Below, in pieces: positions 44,271 through 53,749 of a stretch of DNA of 57,803 nucleotides. Source of the DNA: Opitutia bacterium UBA977. Its GTDB lineage: Bacteria; Verrucomicrobiota; Verrucomicrobiia; Opitutales; Coraliomargaritaceae. The stretch's first letter is position 1, and every line of letters begins with the position of its first letter. The notes under the pieces were generated by a model. It ran no database searches. It worked only from the letters and a program-made list of their open reading frames with translations, and was not told the DNA's origin. The stretch covers positions 1 through 57,803 of the forward strand of contig DBBT01000048.1 in NCBI GenBank assembly GCA_002292345.1, read 5' to 3'. The position numbers and the translations under genes were made by a program.

Positions 44271-44302
44271 AAAGCCCTCGTCGTTATGACTGGGGCTTTT
44301 TT
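44271..44302 (+). terminator. Intrinsic terminator after the nucleoside phosphorylase homologue
   Basis: AAAGCCC (44271-44277) pairs with GGGCTTT (44293-44299) across a 15-nt loop and is followed by Ts, 20 bp past the stop codon. Confidence 0.8.
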
Positions 44303-44526
44303 GTGTGCCCGGCAGTATGCCGAGCCAACTGTAGCACCGTCGGTATCATTCTCGACAAGCGGGTTGGTGTAATTGGAGTAGTGCACTGAGGGCTTTGGGC
44401 GGGCAACTGCGATTCGTTGCCTTTAAGTCCAAACGTCGCACCAGTTGAATTTTGTCGAATGAACTACCATTTGAGGCGTGATGGAGGCTAGACAAAACCA
44501 AATTCGCCTTCATATTCATTATATTT

Positions 44527-45393
44527 ATGAAGATTTATATGAATGATAAGTTGATCGATGCCAGTGAGGCTACTGTCTCAGTGTTCGATCATGGGTTGCT
44601 CTATGGTGACGGTATTTTTGAAGGCATTCGCCTCTATGATGGCTGTGTATTTAAGCTCGATGAGCATTTGGAGCGTTTGGAGTATTCCGCCAAAGCGATC
44701 ATGCTCGAATTAGCGTGGACGCGCCAAGAGATCTCGGATGCGCTGTGCGAGACTTGCCGTGCGAATGGTTTGAGAAATGGTTATATTCGTTTGGTCGTGA
44801 CGCGTGGTGTTGGCAGTCTTGGACTTTCGATTAAGAACTGCGATAAGCCGCAACTAATTATCATTACTGATACGATTCAATTGTATCCGCAGGAGTTTTA
44901 CGACAATGGTCTGAAGATTATTACCGTCCCGACCCGTCGTTGTAATCCTTCGGCACTGCCGCCAGCAGTCAAGTCACTCAACTACCTGAACAATATTCTG
45001 GCTAAAATCGAAGCTCAGCACCTTGGCTACCATGAGGCGATTATGCTCAATGATCAGGGCTATATTGCGGAGTGCACTGGTGATAACATCTTTATCGTCC
45101 ACAAGGGCGAGTTGATCACGCCCGCTGCAAGTTCTGGTGCTTTGAAGGGAATTACCCGCGATACTGCATTAGCGATTGCTGATGAGCTGGGTATCCCTTG
45201 GCGCGAGGCGAATATGACGCGCTACGACGTATGGGTTGCAGAGGAAGTATTCTTAACTGGGACGGCTGCCGAAATCGTGCCAATCGTTGAGATTGATGCG
45301 CGCGTGATTGGTAATGGTAAGCCTGGCCCAGTGACCGCGAAATTCCTCGAGAGTTTCAAACGCCGAGTCTCGATTGAGGGCACAATGCTTTAA
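44527..45393 (+). CDS. ilvE: Branched-chain-amino-acid aminotransferase (class IV)
   Basis: The 288-residue fold-type IV PLP enzyme has 'SVFDHGLLYGDGIFEGIRLYDG' near the N-terminus, the pyridoxal Lys in 'PPAVKSLNYLNNILAK', 'EAIMLNDQGYIAECTGDNIFIV' (with the conserved Glu that contacts the PLP ring nitrogen) and 'EVFLTGTAAEIVPI'. It transfers amino groups between 2-oxoglutarate and the keto acids of Leu, Ile and Val. D-amino-acid aminotransferase is a close relative, but the 'GIFEGIR' and 'GTAAEIVPI' signatures favour IlvE. It stands alone, with 276 bp upstream that contain the preceding terminator and nothing else recognisable. Confidence 0.93.
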   Translation: MKIYMNDKLIDASEATVSVFDHGLLYGDGIFEGIRLYDGCVFKLDEHLERLEYSAKAIMLELAWTRQEISDALCETCRANGLRNGYIRLVVTRGVGSLGLSIKNCDKPQLIIITDTIQLYPQEFYDNGLKIITVPTRRCNPSALPPAVKSLNYLNNILAKIEAQHLGYHEAIMLNDQGYIAECTGDNIFIVHKGELITPAASSGALKGITRDTALAIADELGIPWREANMTRYDVWVAEEVFLTGTAAEIVPIVEIDARVIGNGKPGPVTAKFLESFKRRVSIEGTML

Positions 45394-45574
45394 TGTGCGC
45401 GGCAAAGCTCAATTCTGCTGATTGCAGCCTTGCTCAAGTATTTTCTTGGCGGTGAGGCACATCTTTCGTTGGTGACTGTCAAAAGCTTGTAAACCGATTA
45501 ATAAAAGGCATCTGATCACCTTGAATTTAAGCTTTCGCTTTGCCAAGCAACCCGACTTTTATATTATATAAGAT

Positions 45575-46084
45575 ATGGCTGAGAATTTGAAGTGCAGTAT
45601 CTGCGATCAGGAAGCCACCGTGCATCTGACGCAGATCGTTAATAATAAGATCCATAAAGTGGATCTCTGTGAGGCTTGTGCCCAAAAGAAAGGGGTCACA
45701 GATCCGGAAGGCTTTTCGTTGGCTGACATGATGTCGAAGACCCCACTCACGCCGGTCTCTGGCGAAGCACAGTTGTTATGCGCAAGCTGCGGGTATGAGT
45801 CGGCAGATTTTCGCCGCACGGGGCGCTTGGGGTGTTCAGATTGTTATGGGGTTTTTAGATCATTGGTCTTTCCGGTGCTTGAAGATATGCATGCGGGCAC
45901 CGCCCATCAAGGCAAGGTGCCAACGGCAGCATTGGGTCGTCAATCCAGACAAATGCAGTTGAAGAAGCTAATGGATTCGTTGGCGCGTGCTGTAGCCGAG
46001 GAAGCTTACGAGGACGCCGCTAAATTTCGCGATCAAATTAAAGTAATTAATGAGGCTGAAGAGTTGGAGGTCTCTTCTAAATGA
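45575..46084 (+). CDS. mcsA: McsA, zinc-finger activator of the protein arginine kinase
   Basis: The 169-residue protein has the McsA layout: zinc pairs 'CSICDQ', 'LCEACAQKKG', 'LLCASCGYE' and 'LGCSDCYGVF', then a C-terminal UVR (UvrB/C-type) helix 'QLKKLMDSLARAVAEEAYEDAAKFRDQIK'-like segment (about 127-158). In Bacillus, McsA stimulates the arginine kinase McsB and adapts substrates to ClpC. Its stop overlaps the mcsB start (ATGA), which implies translational coupling. Confidence 0.95.
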   Translation: MAENLKCSICDQEATVHLTQIVNNKIHKVDLCEACAQKKGVTDPEGFSLADMMSKTPLTPVSGEAQLLCASCGYESADFRRTGRLGCSDCYGVFRSLVFPVLEDMHAGTAHQGKVPTAALGRQSRQMQLKKLMDSLARAVAEEAYEDAAKFRDQIKVINEAEELEVSSK

Positions 46085-47169
46085 TCGAATCACTCATCAA
46101 TGATGAGCTCGCTGAGTTGACGCAGTCAGCCAAGAAGGCGGCTCCGGTTGTGCTTAGCACCCGCATTCGATTGGCCAGAAACTTGGTCGGTCAGCCATTC
46201 CCCGAACGTGCGGATGTATTGCAGCGCCGCGAATTACTCACCCGTTGTGCAGATCAACTGAGTGCGCTGCCGCAGATGAACAAGGGCAACTTTTTTGATA
46301 TAGCTGATTTATCCGTCTTGGAGAAGCAAGTGTTGGTCGAGCGTCACTTGATTAGCCGAGAACTGTGTGACGGCGAAGCAGGTGCTGGGGTTTATATTAA
46401 TAAGGGGCAGACTTGTTCGGTAATGATCAACGAGGAGGATCATCTGCGAATCCAGTTTTTGAAGGCAGGTTTTAATTTGAAATCAGTCTGGAAGTTAATT
46501 GATGCGCTTGATTCAGAGTTGGAAAAGACCATCGATGTGGCGTTTTCCGAGGATTTTGGCTATTTGACGGCTTGCCCTACAAATCTGGGCACCGGATTGC
46601 GTGCGTCGGTGATGATGCATTTGCCAGGGCTGGTGATTTCTGGCCAAATGGAGCGTGTGATTCGTGCGGTCAGCCAATTAGGAATTACCGTGCGTGGCCT
46701 TTTTGGTGAGGGTTCGGATGCCAGTGGGCACATTTTCCAGATTTCGAATCAACAGACTTTAGGCGAGAGTGAATCTGATATTTTGGAAAGTTTAGCGAAT
46801 GTGCTAAAAACGGTGATCGATCATGAGTTAAACGCGCGCTTTAAGTATCTTGAAGAGAACCGCGCGAAGTTGCTCGATCAAATTGGCCGAGCCTTTGGTG
46901 CGCTGAAGTATGTACATGTCATCGCTTCGGACGAAGCGCTGAATTTACTCTCATTTATTCGCTTAGCGGTCGATTTCGGTATTTTGCCAGAAGCGAATCG
47001 CGCCGACGTCGATCGACTCGTGATCGAGAGCCAACCTGGGCATGTGCAGTATGCTGCGCAAGAGGGGATTGCGCCTGAAGCTCGCGATATTGCGCGTGCG
47101 GATAAACTTCGGAAAGAATTTTCAAACCTTCCGGCTCTAGCTTTTGACAAATTGGAAGAACAGGAGTAA
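46081..47169 (+). CDS. mcsB: McsB protein arginine kinase
   Basis: The 362-residue phosphagen-kinase-fold protein has the phosphate-binding 'VLSTRIRLARNL', the catalytic loop 'NEEDHLRIQ', 'FGYLTACPTNLGTGLRASV' and an adenine-site 'ITVRGLFGEGSDASGHIFQISNQ'. The C-terminal 'EARDIARADKLRKEF' has the RDxxRA phospho-arginine sensor (residues 335-340). McsB phosphorylates arginines of proteins to mark them for ClpC-ClpP degradation. It lies between mcsA (4-bp overlap) and clpC (22 bp). Confidence 0.96.
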   Translation: MIESLINDELAELTQSAKKAAPVVLSTRIRLARNLVGQPFPERADVLQRRELLTRCADQLSALPQMNKGNFFDIADLSVLEKQVLVERHLISRELCDGEAGAGVYINKGQTCSVMINEEDHLRIQFLKAGFNLKSVWKLIDALDSELEKTIDVAFSEDFGYLTACPTNLGTGLRASVMMHLPGLVISGQMERVIRAVSQLGITVRGLFGEGSDASGHIFQISNQQTLGESESDILESLANVLKTVIDHELNARFKYLEENRAKLLDQIGRAFGALKYVHVIASDEALNLLSFIRLAVDFGILPEANRADVDRLVIESQPGHVQYAAQEGIAPEARDIARADKLRKEFSNLPALAFDKLEEQE

Positions 47170-47191
47170 TTACTAGCAAACTATACTAATT

Positions 47192-49675
47192 ATGGAACCA
47201 ATGAATAACTTTACCCCGCGAGCTCAACAAGTTCTGGCTCTGGCTCGAAAGGAAGCGGATCGCTTTCATCATAACTACGTGGGCACCGAACACTTATTGT
47301 TAGGGCTAATCAATTTAGGGCAGGGGGTTGCCGTGAACGTACTACAAAAAATGGGGCTCGACCTACAGACCGTGCGCTCAGCAGTTGAAAAGCAAGTGGG
47401 CACGGGGCCAGAGAGTAAGCCTTCAGGGAATATTCCATATACGCCTCGGGTTAAAAAAGTCTTGGCGCTGGCTGGTAAAGAGGCCAGGGCCCTGAATCAT
47501 TCATATGTCGGTACGGAACACATTTTGCTTGGTTTGTTGCGTGAAGGTGAGGGCGTTGCCGCACGTGTGCTTAAATCACTTGAAGTTGATATTGAGCGCT
47601 GCCGTAATGAGATCCTTTCAGAACTCGATCCAAATTTCTCCGGAGAACCAGAAGAAGCTGCCGCAGGCCCTGGGTCTTCGGATGAGAAGAAAGAATCCAA
47701 GACGCCTGCGCTGAAAGCCTTTGGTCGCGATTTAACTGAGATGGCAAAAAAGGGCGAACTCGACCCAGTAATCGGCCGTAAAGATGAGATCCGCCGTATG
47801 GTTCAGATCCTGTGCCGTCGTACAAAGAGTAATCCGGTTCTTATCGGTGAAGCGGGCGTTGGTAAGACTGCGATTGTTGAGGGGTTAGCGCTGGAAATTG
47901 CCTCAGGCGTCGTTCCGGAAATTTTGGTCGAAAAGCGTGTGATCACACTGGATTTGGCACTCATGGTCGCTGGCACGAAGTATCGCGGTCAGTTTGAAGA
48001 GCGTATCAAAGCAGTGATGGACGAGATTCGCCGTGCGAAGAATGTGATTATCTTCATTGATGAGCTGCATACTATTGTTGGTGCAGGTGCTGCCGAAGGT
48101 GCAATGGATGCCTCGAATATCTTTAAGCCGGCACTAAGCCGCGGTGAGTTGCAGTGTATTGGTGCCACTACTCTTGCGGAATACCGTAAATACATTGAAA
48201 AAGACAGTGCCTTGGATCGCCGATTTCAGTCGGTCAAGGTCGACGCACCTTCGATCGAAGATACGATATTGATCTTAAGGGGCATCCGGAGTAAATATGA
48301 AGACCACCATAAAGTGAAGTTCACCGACGGTGCGCTAGAGGTCGCTACTAAACTATCTGAGCGTTATATAACGGCTCGTTTCTTGCCAGATAAAGCAATC
48401 GACATCTTGGACGAAGCTGGTGCACGTGCACGTATCGAGTCGCTCAAACGTCCCCCCGAAATTGAGGAGATGAATGCTACGATTGAAGATGTCTGTGCAA
48501 AAAAAGAAGATGCTATTAGTGGGCAGCACTTCGAAGAAGCCGCTAAATTCCGCGACGAAGAGAAGCAACTACGTCAAAAACAAGTCGACATTATTGAGGC
48601 ATGGAAGAAGAGCCGCGAAGAGATCAAAATCGTTGTGGATGAGGAAGATATGCTCGAAGTAGTCGCTGCTTGGACGGGTATCCCGTTGTCACGCATGGAG
48701 CAAAAAGAAAGCAAAAAGTTACTCAAGCTCGAGAGCCATTTACAGTCTGAAGTCATTGGTCAAAATATAGCGACCGAAGTCGTCTCTAAAGCGCTTCGTC
48801 GTTCACGTGCTGATTTAAAAGACCCGCGCCGTCCGATAGGTTCGTTTATGTTTCTTGGACCCACTGGGGTTGGCAAAACCTTACTAGCAAAAGTGTTAGC
48901 GGAAGAGATGTTTGGTAATCAAGATGCCATCATTCAGATTGATATGTCTGAATATATGGAGAAGTTTGCAGTCTCACGTTTAGTGGGTTCGCCTCCTGGC
49001 TATGTCGGTTACGAAGAGGGCGGTCAGTTGACTGAAGCAGTTCGTCGTAAGCCATATTCGGTGGTGTTGTTTGACGAAATCGAGAAAGCTCATCCAGACG
49101 TGGTTCAGTTGCTCTTGCAGGTGCTCGAAGAAGGCCGTCTCACTGATAGTCTCGGACGAAAAATCGACTTCCGTAACACTATTTTGATTATGACTTCGAA
49201 TGTGGGTGCGGAGATTCTTCAACGAAATACGTCAATGGGTTTCGGGCTCGAAGTTAATGCCGAGAATGAATACGAGAAGATTCGCGAGAAGATCCTTGAT
49301 GAGACCAAGCGCGTCTTTAAACCAGAGTTTTTGAATCGCTTGAATGAGTTGGTGATTTTTAAGTCACTTGGGCGTGAAGATATGAAAGCAATCGTCGAGC
49401 TTGAATTGCGTAACGTGTCGAATCGTTTGAAGGAACAAGGTTTGGTGTTTGATTTCTCGGAAGCAGCAAAGTCATTCCTAATCGAAAAAGGATACGACGC
49501 AAAATATGGTGCGCGCCCACTGCGTCGTGCGATTGAGCGTCATCTCGAAGATTCCCTGGCTGAGGCTATTCTCGGAGGTGAAATCAAGGCGGGTGAGGTC
49601 ATTCACGTCGAAGTGCAGAATGATCAATTGAGTTTCGAACAAGGCCAGCATGTGTCTGGTGTAGCCGGCTCATAA
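47192..49675 (+). CDS. clpC: ATP-dependent unfoldase ClpC
   Basis: The 827-residue protein has two N-terminal Clp-N repeats (about 10-145), AAA+ module 1 with Walker A GEAGVGKT (219-226), a coiled middle domain containing a UVR motif (about 430-465), and AAA+ module 2 with Walker A GPTGVGKT (about 556-563) and '[14 protein letters not shown]'. A ClpP-docking loop candidate is 'TSMGFGLE'. The UVR motif and length identify ClpC rather than ClpB or ClpA. With ClpP it degrades phospho-arginine-marked and other proteins. It is last in the mcsA-mcsB-clpC operon. A terminator follows within 30 bp. No CtsR repressor gene or clpP is present nearby. Confidence 0.97.
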   Translation: MEPMNNFTPRAQQVLALARKEADRFHHNYVGTEHLLLGLINLGQGVAVNVLQKMGLDLQTVRSAVEKQVGTGPESKPSGNIPYTPRVKKVLALAGKEARALNHSYVGTEHILLGLLREGEGVAARVLKSLEVDIERCRNEILSELDPNFSGEPEEAAAGPGSSDEKKESKTPALKAFGRDLTEMAKKGELDPVIGRKDEIRRMVQILCRRTKSNPVLIGEAGVGKTAIVEGLALEIASGVVPEILVEKRVITLDLALMVAGTKYRGQFEERIKAVMDEIRRAKNVIIFIDELHTIVGAGAAEGAMDASNIFKPALSRGELQCIGATTLAEYRKYIEKDSALDRRFQSVKVDAPSIEDTILILRGIRSKYEDHHKVKFTDGALEVATKLSERYITARFLPDKAIDILDEAGARARIESLKRPPEIEEMNATIEDVCAKKEDAISGQHFEEAAKFRDEEKQLRQKQVDIIEAWKKSREEIKIVVDEEDMLEVVAAWTGIPLSRMEQKESKKLLKLESHLQSEVIGQNIATEVVSKALRRSRADLKDPRRPIGSFMFLGPTGVGKTLLAKVLAEEMFGNQDAIIQIDMSEYMEKFAVSRLVGSPPGYVGYEEGGQLTEAVRRKPYSVVLFDEIEKAHPDVVQLLLQVLEEGRLTDSLGRKIDFRNTILIMTSNVGAEILQRNTSMGFGLEVNAENEYEKIREKILDETKRVFKPEFLNRLNELVIFKSLGREDMKAIVELELRNVSNRLKEQGLVFDFSEAAKSFLIEKGYDAKYGARPLRRAIERHLEDSLAEAILGGEIKAGEVIHVEVQNDQLSFEQGQHVSGVAGS

Positions 49676-49703
49676 TCGCAATAAGCTTCTAATTACAAAA
49701 AAG

Positions 49704-49726
49704 CCGCAGGTGACTGCGGTTTTTTT
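49704..49726 (+). terminator. Intrinsic terminator after clpC
   Basis: CCGCAG (49704-49709), loop GTGA, CTGCGG (49714-49719), then T7. An A run on the left means it can also end the convergent UDG-like transcript. Confidence 0.9.
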
Positions 49727-49752
49727 GTCGATGCGGGATTGGTCGCTCAAGG

Positions 49753-50655
49753 TTATTGAGGGCGAAAGAAGTGTTGCTGCTTTTCGCTGATTGGCATGTC
49801 GACTTTTTCCATCACTTTCAACATATCTTCCCATGCCATGCGCTTAGTCTTCATCGTGTCATTGAAGAGCAGGTAAGAGGGTTGAAAAGTAAAGACGAGC
49901 GGTATTTTTTCGAAGGTCTGCCATGTGCCTCGAACGGCTGCTATCTTACGGTCGGGGTCTGCTCCCAACAGGCCGGGCACAGTCGCATTACCAAGCCCAA
50001 TAATGACTTTCGGGTGCACGATTTTGAGCTGAGCCTTCAAGTAGGGCAGGCAAAATTCCATTTCGGCTTGAGTGGGTGGGCGGTTCCCGTAGGGCTTGTC
50101 GTGTTGTGGTCGCCACTTCAGAATGTGGGTCATGTAAACCGTCTCGCGTGAAAGACCCATGGCGCTTAATATTTTGCATAAGAGCTCACCAGACTTTCCT
50201 TGGAAAGGACTGCCCACTGCTGCCTCTTCCTCGCTGGGAGCATCGCCACAATAAAATATATCGGCAGTCAAGGATCCTTCGCCGAAGACCATTTTTTCGC
50301 CCTCTCTCAGGCGCTCCTTAACTACTGGTGAGTTCTCCGCCTGTTGTTTGAGCCATTGCATTTGAGTCGCTGCATCAGCCGAGGGCAGTTCGATTATCGG
50401 GGCGTCGGGAAGTGGTGCGGCTGTTACAACGGCGTCTTTAGGTGGCGTTACCTTAGGCGCGGCGGCATTTGGCTTTTCCTCAGAATTGACTGCCGATTGC
50501 AGGTCGATCGCTACCACAGGAGGCACTGCCGGTGATGCTGGAGTGGCCATAGGTTTGAGTAATGCCATGGTGCTGTCTTCGATGAAGACACGGTCCATTC
50601 CTTCAAGCTGTAGGCGCTTTAGTTCCTCATAGACTGGATCGAGATCGGTAGACAT
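49753..50655 (-). CDS. Uracil-DNA glycosylase superfamily (family 4-like) protein, degenerate motifs
   Basis: From ATG 50655 (a GTG nine codons earlier is weaker) the protein has 300 residues. The first ~100 are a Pro/Ala-rich linker. The rest resembles family 4 UDGs: 'FYCGDAPSEEEAAVGSPFQGKSGELL', 'VYMTHILKWRPQHDKPYGNRPPTQAE' and 'KVIIGLGNATVPGLLG'. Key departures are visible. The N-terminal Cys pair for the iron-sulfur cluster is absent, and the usual HPS(A/Y)LL motif reads 'FQPSYLL', with Gln in place of His. Active UDG function is therefore uncertain, although the fold assignment is firm. Convergent with clpC. Confidence 0.87.
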   Translation of the reverse strand: MSTDLDPVYEELKRLQLEGMDRVFIEDSTMALLKPMATPASPAVPPVVAIDLQSAVNSEEKPNAAAPKVTPPKDAVVTAAPLPDAPIIELPSADAATQMQWLKQQAENSPVVKERLREGEKMVFGEGSLTADIFYCGDAPSEEEAAVGSPFQGKSGELLCKILSAMGLSRETVYMTHILKWRPQHDKPYGNRPPTQAEMEFCLPYLKAQLKIVHPKVIIGLGNATVPGLLGADPDRKIAAVRGTWQTFEKIPLVFTFQPSYLLFNDTMKTKRMAWEDMLKVMEKVDMPISEKQQHFFRPQ

Positions 50656-50763
50656 ATTACTAAACCTTGTCCAAGCAGCCACGAGCGTCCAGCTACTTTT
50701 CTGGTGGAAGGTAAATTACGTATCTGCGCGCGTAATTAGCGGCATCGATTAATGGCAACTTGC

Positions 50764-51309
50764 CTATTTACGTGTTTGCTTTAGGCGGATCATCTGGATC
50801 ACAACAGGGAGGACTGACAGCGCGAGGATCAAAAAAGCGAATAAAATTAGGCTCTCAACGGCACTCTGCACAAAAAGGATTCCAGAACCGATTAACCAGC
50901 CGCTGCCGCTGATGGTGTCGCTTAGACTTCTATTTATTCGAGCTTGAAAAAAGTAGCTAGCGCCAAGAAAGGCCGCCAGAAGCGCTGGAATACTATACGG
51001 ATTTATACTTTGCGAAATGAATGCGATTAATAGAGCGATGAGCATCGCGATCGCAGATGTGCCCCAGATGACTAAATTACGCCGCAGGCTTTTTTGGAAA
51101 CTGCTTTCTTGGGCTTTTATTCGCAAAAATACAAAGGTAGCAATTGTTGCCATGGTGAGAGTGAGTGTCCATATATAGAGCGCTGAATTAATCGGCACCG
51201 CATAAACTTTGACTAAGTATTCCAGGGTAAAGCATTTTGCGAAGATAAGCCCCCATAGGATGACAATCAGTGAGTTATTGTGCGTAGTGGTTTGTCTGGA
51301 TACGTTCAT
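50764..51309 (-). CDS. Uncharacterised multi-pass membrane protein
   Basis: The 181-residue protein has about five or six hydrophobic helices, including 'SLIVILWGLIFAKCF', 'LYIWTLTLTMATIATFVFL', 'WGTSAIAMLIALLIAFI', 'IPALLAAFLGASYFF' and 'SLILFAFLILALSVLPVVI'. It has basic loops and a basic C-terminal 'RLKQTRK'. No conserved catalytic motif is visible and I do not recognise a family. It stands alone, facing away from the following 606-bp gap. Confidence 0.8.
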   Translation of the reverse strand: MNVSRQTTTHNNSLIVILWGLIFAKCFTLEYLVKVYAVPINSALYIWTLTLTMATIATFVFLRIKAQESSFQKSLRRNLVIWGTSAIAMLIALLIAFISQSINPYSIPALLAAFLGASYFFQARINRSLSDTISGSGWLIGSGILFVQSAVESLILFAFLILALSVLPVVIQMIRLKQTRK

Positions 51310-51915
51310 AATTTCATTCTAATCAAATATCTCAAGAGTGCGACCCAGATGTGTATTATGCATTCCTTTCGCTGCGCTACTGGATCAATCATGGCTATGC
51401 GCTTTAAAGCAAATCTCTTAATTGTGGATAGGTCTTAGTCATTGAATATAATTCACAGCTTTTATCTTAGGACGAGATATTAAGAAATACGTTAAAGAAT
51501 TATTTTTACTTTTACCGTTTCAGTGAGCACCAGTCACCGTTCTATTTCTCAGTGAAGCCAAATTTCTGAGGTTTTGAGGTTTAAGTTCTATTTATTATAC
51601 CTGAACAAGCTGTGCTTCTGCTCTGTTTATCCAGACGAGAAAACTTCACCAATAACTAAGGCGTCGGTGTAGAGGGCGATCAATTATTCATCGACATCAG
51701 CAAAAACGAGTTACCTATTAACTATTTTACTTGTGGGATACTTAGGAGAATCCTTTGCAGTTGTGCTAGTGAGCCCATGTCGGTAAATATCCAGAAATTA
51801 CCTTAGGTACCTAGTCAGCCTGGCTGATTCGGCCTTATCTTAAGTTGCAGCATCATCATTAACCCCTACATATTAATTTTTTGAACAAGCAACCGAACTA
51901 ATAACCATCATAGTC
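51310..51915. other. 606-bp AT-rich intergenic region, no supported gene
   Basis: I see no open frame of convincing composition, no strong hairpin with a T run and no operator-like palindrome of the TTCAAC type here. It is more AT-rich than its surroundings and separates the membrane protein from the ParA pair. It could contain promoters for both sides, but none is clear enough to mark. Confidence 0.6.
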
Positions 51916-52635
51916 ATGCAACGTAAATTCAAAGTTACTACCTCAATCACTAAGTTTATGTGGGCATCGTCTCGCAAGGATGCAGAAAAGTTTAAAGAAG
52001 AACTCATCCGCAAGGGCCAACTGGATATATTTCGTCATGGCGAAACCGAAGTAAAGTATTGCTTCACTGGTGGTAAGGATTTTGTCGAAGCCCCAGAAGA
52101 TATTTCTCAGACTCGTGATCCAATTGAACAACCGCGCCGCGGCGATTGGTTGGAGATCGAACATGGCGATGTGAAAGCTTGCGCACTCGTGCGTCGCCTG
52201 ACGCGTCGTAAGGTTTATTATTTCGAAGCTCTTTCGCGCACTGAACGTTCTGTGGATCGTGAGCGTTGGCGGCTTTGGGCTGGTCAGCACAAAGTACATC
52301 CATCTTACGACGGTGTGGTGCCTCCGTTCATCGTCGATGAAGTCGTGAACTCACACGAACAGCGCGGTATGCTGACTGGCTTTAGTGCGACTCCAGATTC
52401 TTCTCTAATTCTCGAAATTCTCGATAAATATGGATACATTCCAGACGATTATGAAGTCGAGAATGGTTATTGGGCAGAGATCTATATTGACCATGCACTG
52501 TCGGAAAGAATCCTAGAGAATCAAGATGCCCCGGCTATGCCTGTTGGCTCAGATGAGACTCAAGAATTTACTGACTTCTCGGTTGGTTTTTCGGAAGATT
52601 TACCAACAATTGATGACTTTGAATCGCAGTTTTAG
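51916..52635 (+). CDS. Uncharacterised acidic protein paired with ParA
   Basis: The 239-residue soluble protein has no signal peptide. The N-terminal ~60 residues ('KFKVTTSITKFMWASSRKDAEKF') look like a small alpha/beta domain. The middle contains a basic beta segment 'LVRRLTRRKVYYFEALSRTERSVDRERWRLW', which could bind nucleic acid. The tail (about 200-239) is very acidic and ends 'DLPTIDDFESQF'. No family is recognised. It precedes a parA-like gene by 33 bp, so they are likely co-expressed. It does not have the usual ParB features (no helix-turn-helix or CTPase 'GERR' box seen). Confidence 0.82.
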   Translation: MQRKFKVTTSITKFMWASSRKDAEKFKEELIRKGQLDIFRHGETEVKYCFTGGKDFVEAPEDISQTRDPIEQPRRGDWLEIEHGDVKACALVRRLTRRKVYYFEALSRTERSVDRERWRLWAGQHKVHPSYDGVVPPFIVDEVVNSHEQRGMLTGFSATPDSSLILEILDKYGYIPDDYEVENGYWAEIYIDHALSERILENQDAPAMPVGSDETQEFTDFSVGFSEDLPTIDDFESQF

Positions 52636-52668
52636 GCTAAAGTATTCAATACTTCACAGAATTACAGT

Positions 52669-53568
52669 ATGGCCAGAAAGCTAGCATTTGTAAATTACAA
52701 GGGAGGTGTCGGTAAGACATCTCTGATCGTCAATATTGCAGCCTGTCTTGCACAAAAAGGTAAGCGCGTCTTGCTGTGTGATTTAGATACACAGTCGAAC
52801 TCTAGTATTTGGTTGATGCGGATTGAGCGCTGGAATCGTCTTAATATGGAGAAGCGTGGTTCCGTTTATTCTATTTTGGAACCAGGCGAAGCCCGTATTA
52901 AAGATCTGATCGTTAAGGATGTTATTCGCGATAATCAAGGTAACGTACAGTTGCCCGGCTTGGATCTGCTCCCGACGACGTTCAATCTCATCGATATCGA
53001 GAATGAGTTTAAGATCGATCCACAAAACCCACATTATTTGATTTTCAACGAGCAGATACGAGAGGTTGAGCAGGATTATGATTTTATCGTCTTTGATTGT
53101 CCGCCCAACATTCTGAATGCATCGCAGCTCGCGATTTTCAGTGCTGATGAGCTTTATGTTCCAGCCAATCCAGATGCACTCTCACTGATCGGATTTACTT
53201 TGATGATTGAGAAAGTACTTCTCTTTTATCGTCGTTCAGTTGGTTTTCGTACTCCTGAGACTGGCAATTTTGCTCGTGTCGCAGGCGTGCTCTTCAATTC
53301 CATTAAAGCAAATGTAGATATTGGTGTGCCGAAGATGCGTATGCAGCTCCGCTTGAATCAGTTCAAGAAGCAGCGCTTGGTGTCTAATCAAGCAAAAATC
53401 TACAATACCACAATTCGTGATGCCACAATTGTTCGCCGTGCAGTTACCCTCGGGCTGCCCGTATGTTTGATCGAAAGCAGAGAATCGAACGATGGAGTGG
53501 GCCAGGATTATCACGATTTGACGGACGAAATTCTCGCACATAATGTCAATGCGCTTGCTGCTAGTTGA
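52669..53568 (+). CDS. ParA/MinD-superfamily ATPase (orphan, without parB)
   Basis: The 299-residue protein has the deviant Walker A 'YKGGVGKTS' (residues 8-17), 'VLLCDLDTQSNSS', 'YDFIVFDCPPN' and 'VPANPDALSLIG'. These ATPases dimerise on ATP, often bind DNA nonspecifically and position chromosomes, plasmids or protein complexes. The C-terminal third ('MRMQLRLNQFKKQRL', 'YNTTIRDATIVRRA') is rich in Lys/Arg, consistent with DNA binding. No ParB lies beside it. The upstream acidic protein may be its cargo adaptor; this is inferred from linkage. Confidence 0.93.
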   Translation: MARKLAFVNYKGGVGKTSLIVNIAACLAQKGKRVLLCDLDTQSNSSIWLMRIERWNRLNMEKRGSVYSILEPGEARIKDLIVKDVIRDNQGNVQLPGLDLLPTTFNLIDIENEFKIDPQNPHYLIFNEQIREVEQDYDFIVFDCPPNILNASQLAIFSADELYVPANPDALSLIGFTLMIEKVLLFYRRSVGFRTPETGNFARVAGVLFNSIKANVDIGVPKMRMQLRLNQFKKQRLVSNQAKIYNTTIRDATIVRRAVTLGLPVCLIESRESNDGVGQDYHDLTDEILAHNVNALAAS

Positions 53569-53749
53569 GTACCGCTAGCTTACGTGCTCAAGGGCTCTCG
53601 TTTGCTGATATGAGGATTTCTTGTCTGGCACAAAACACTGGAGCAACTCCTTAGTTACGTGCTGATGATCGTAACAAAGGATGCATGTCTCCGCCTCTGG
53701 ACTCGGATGACTTGAAAGACCTTCGACAGCTGTCCGAAGGAGCCAGAGC

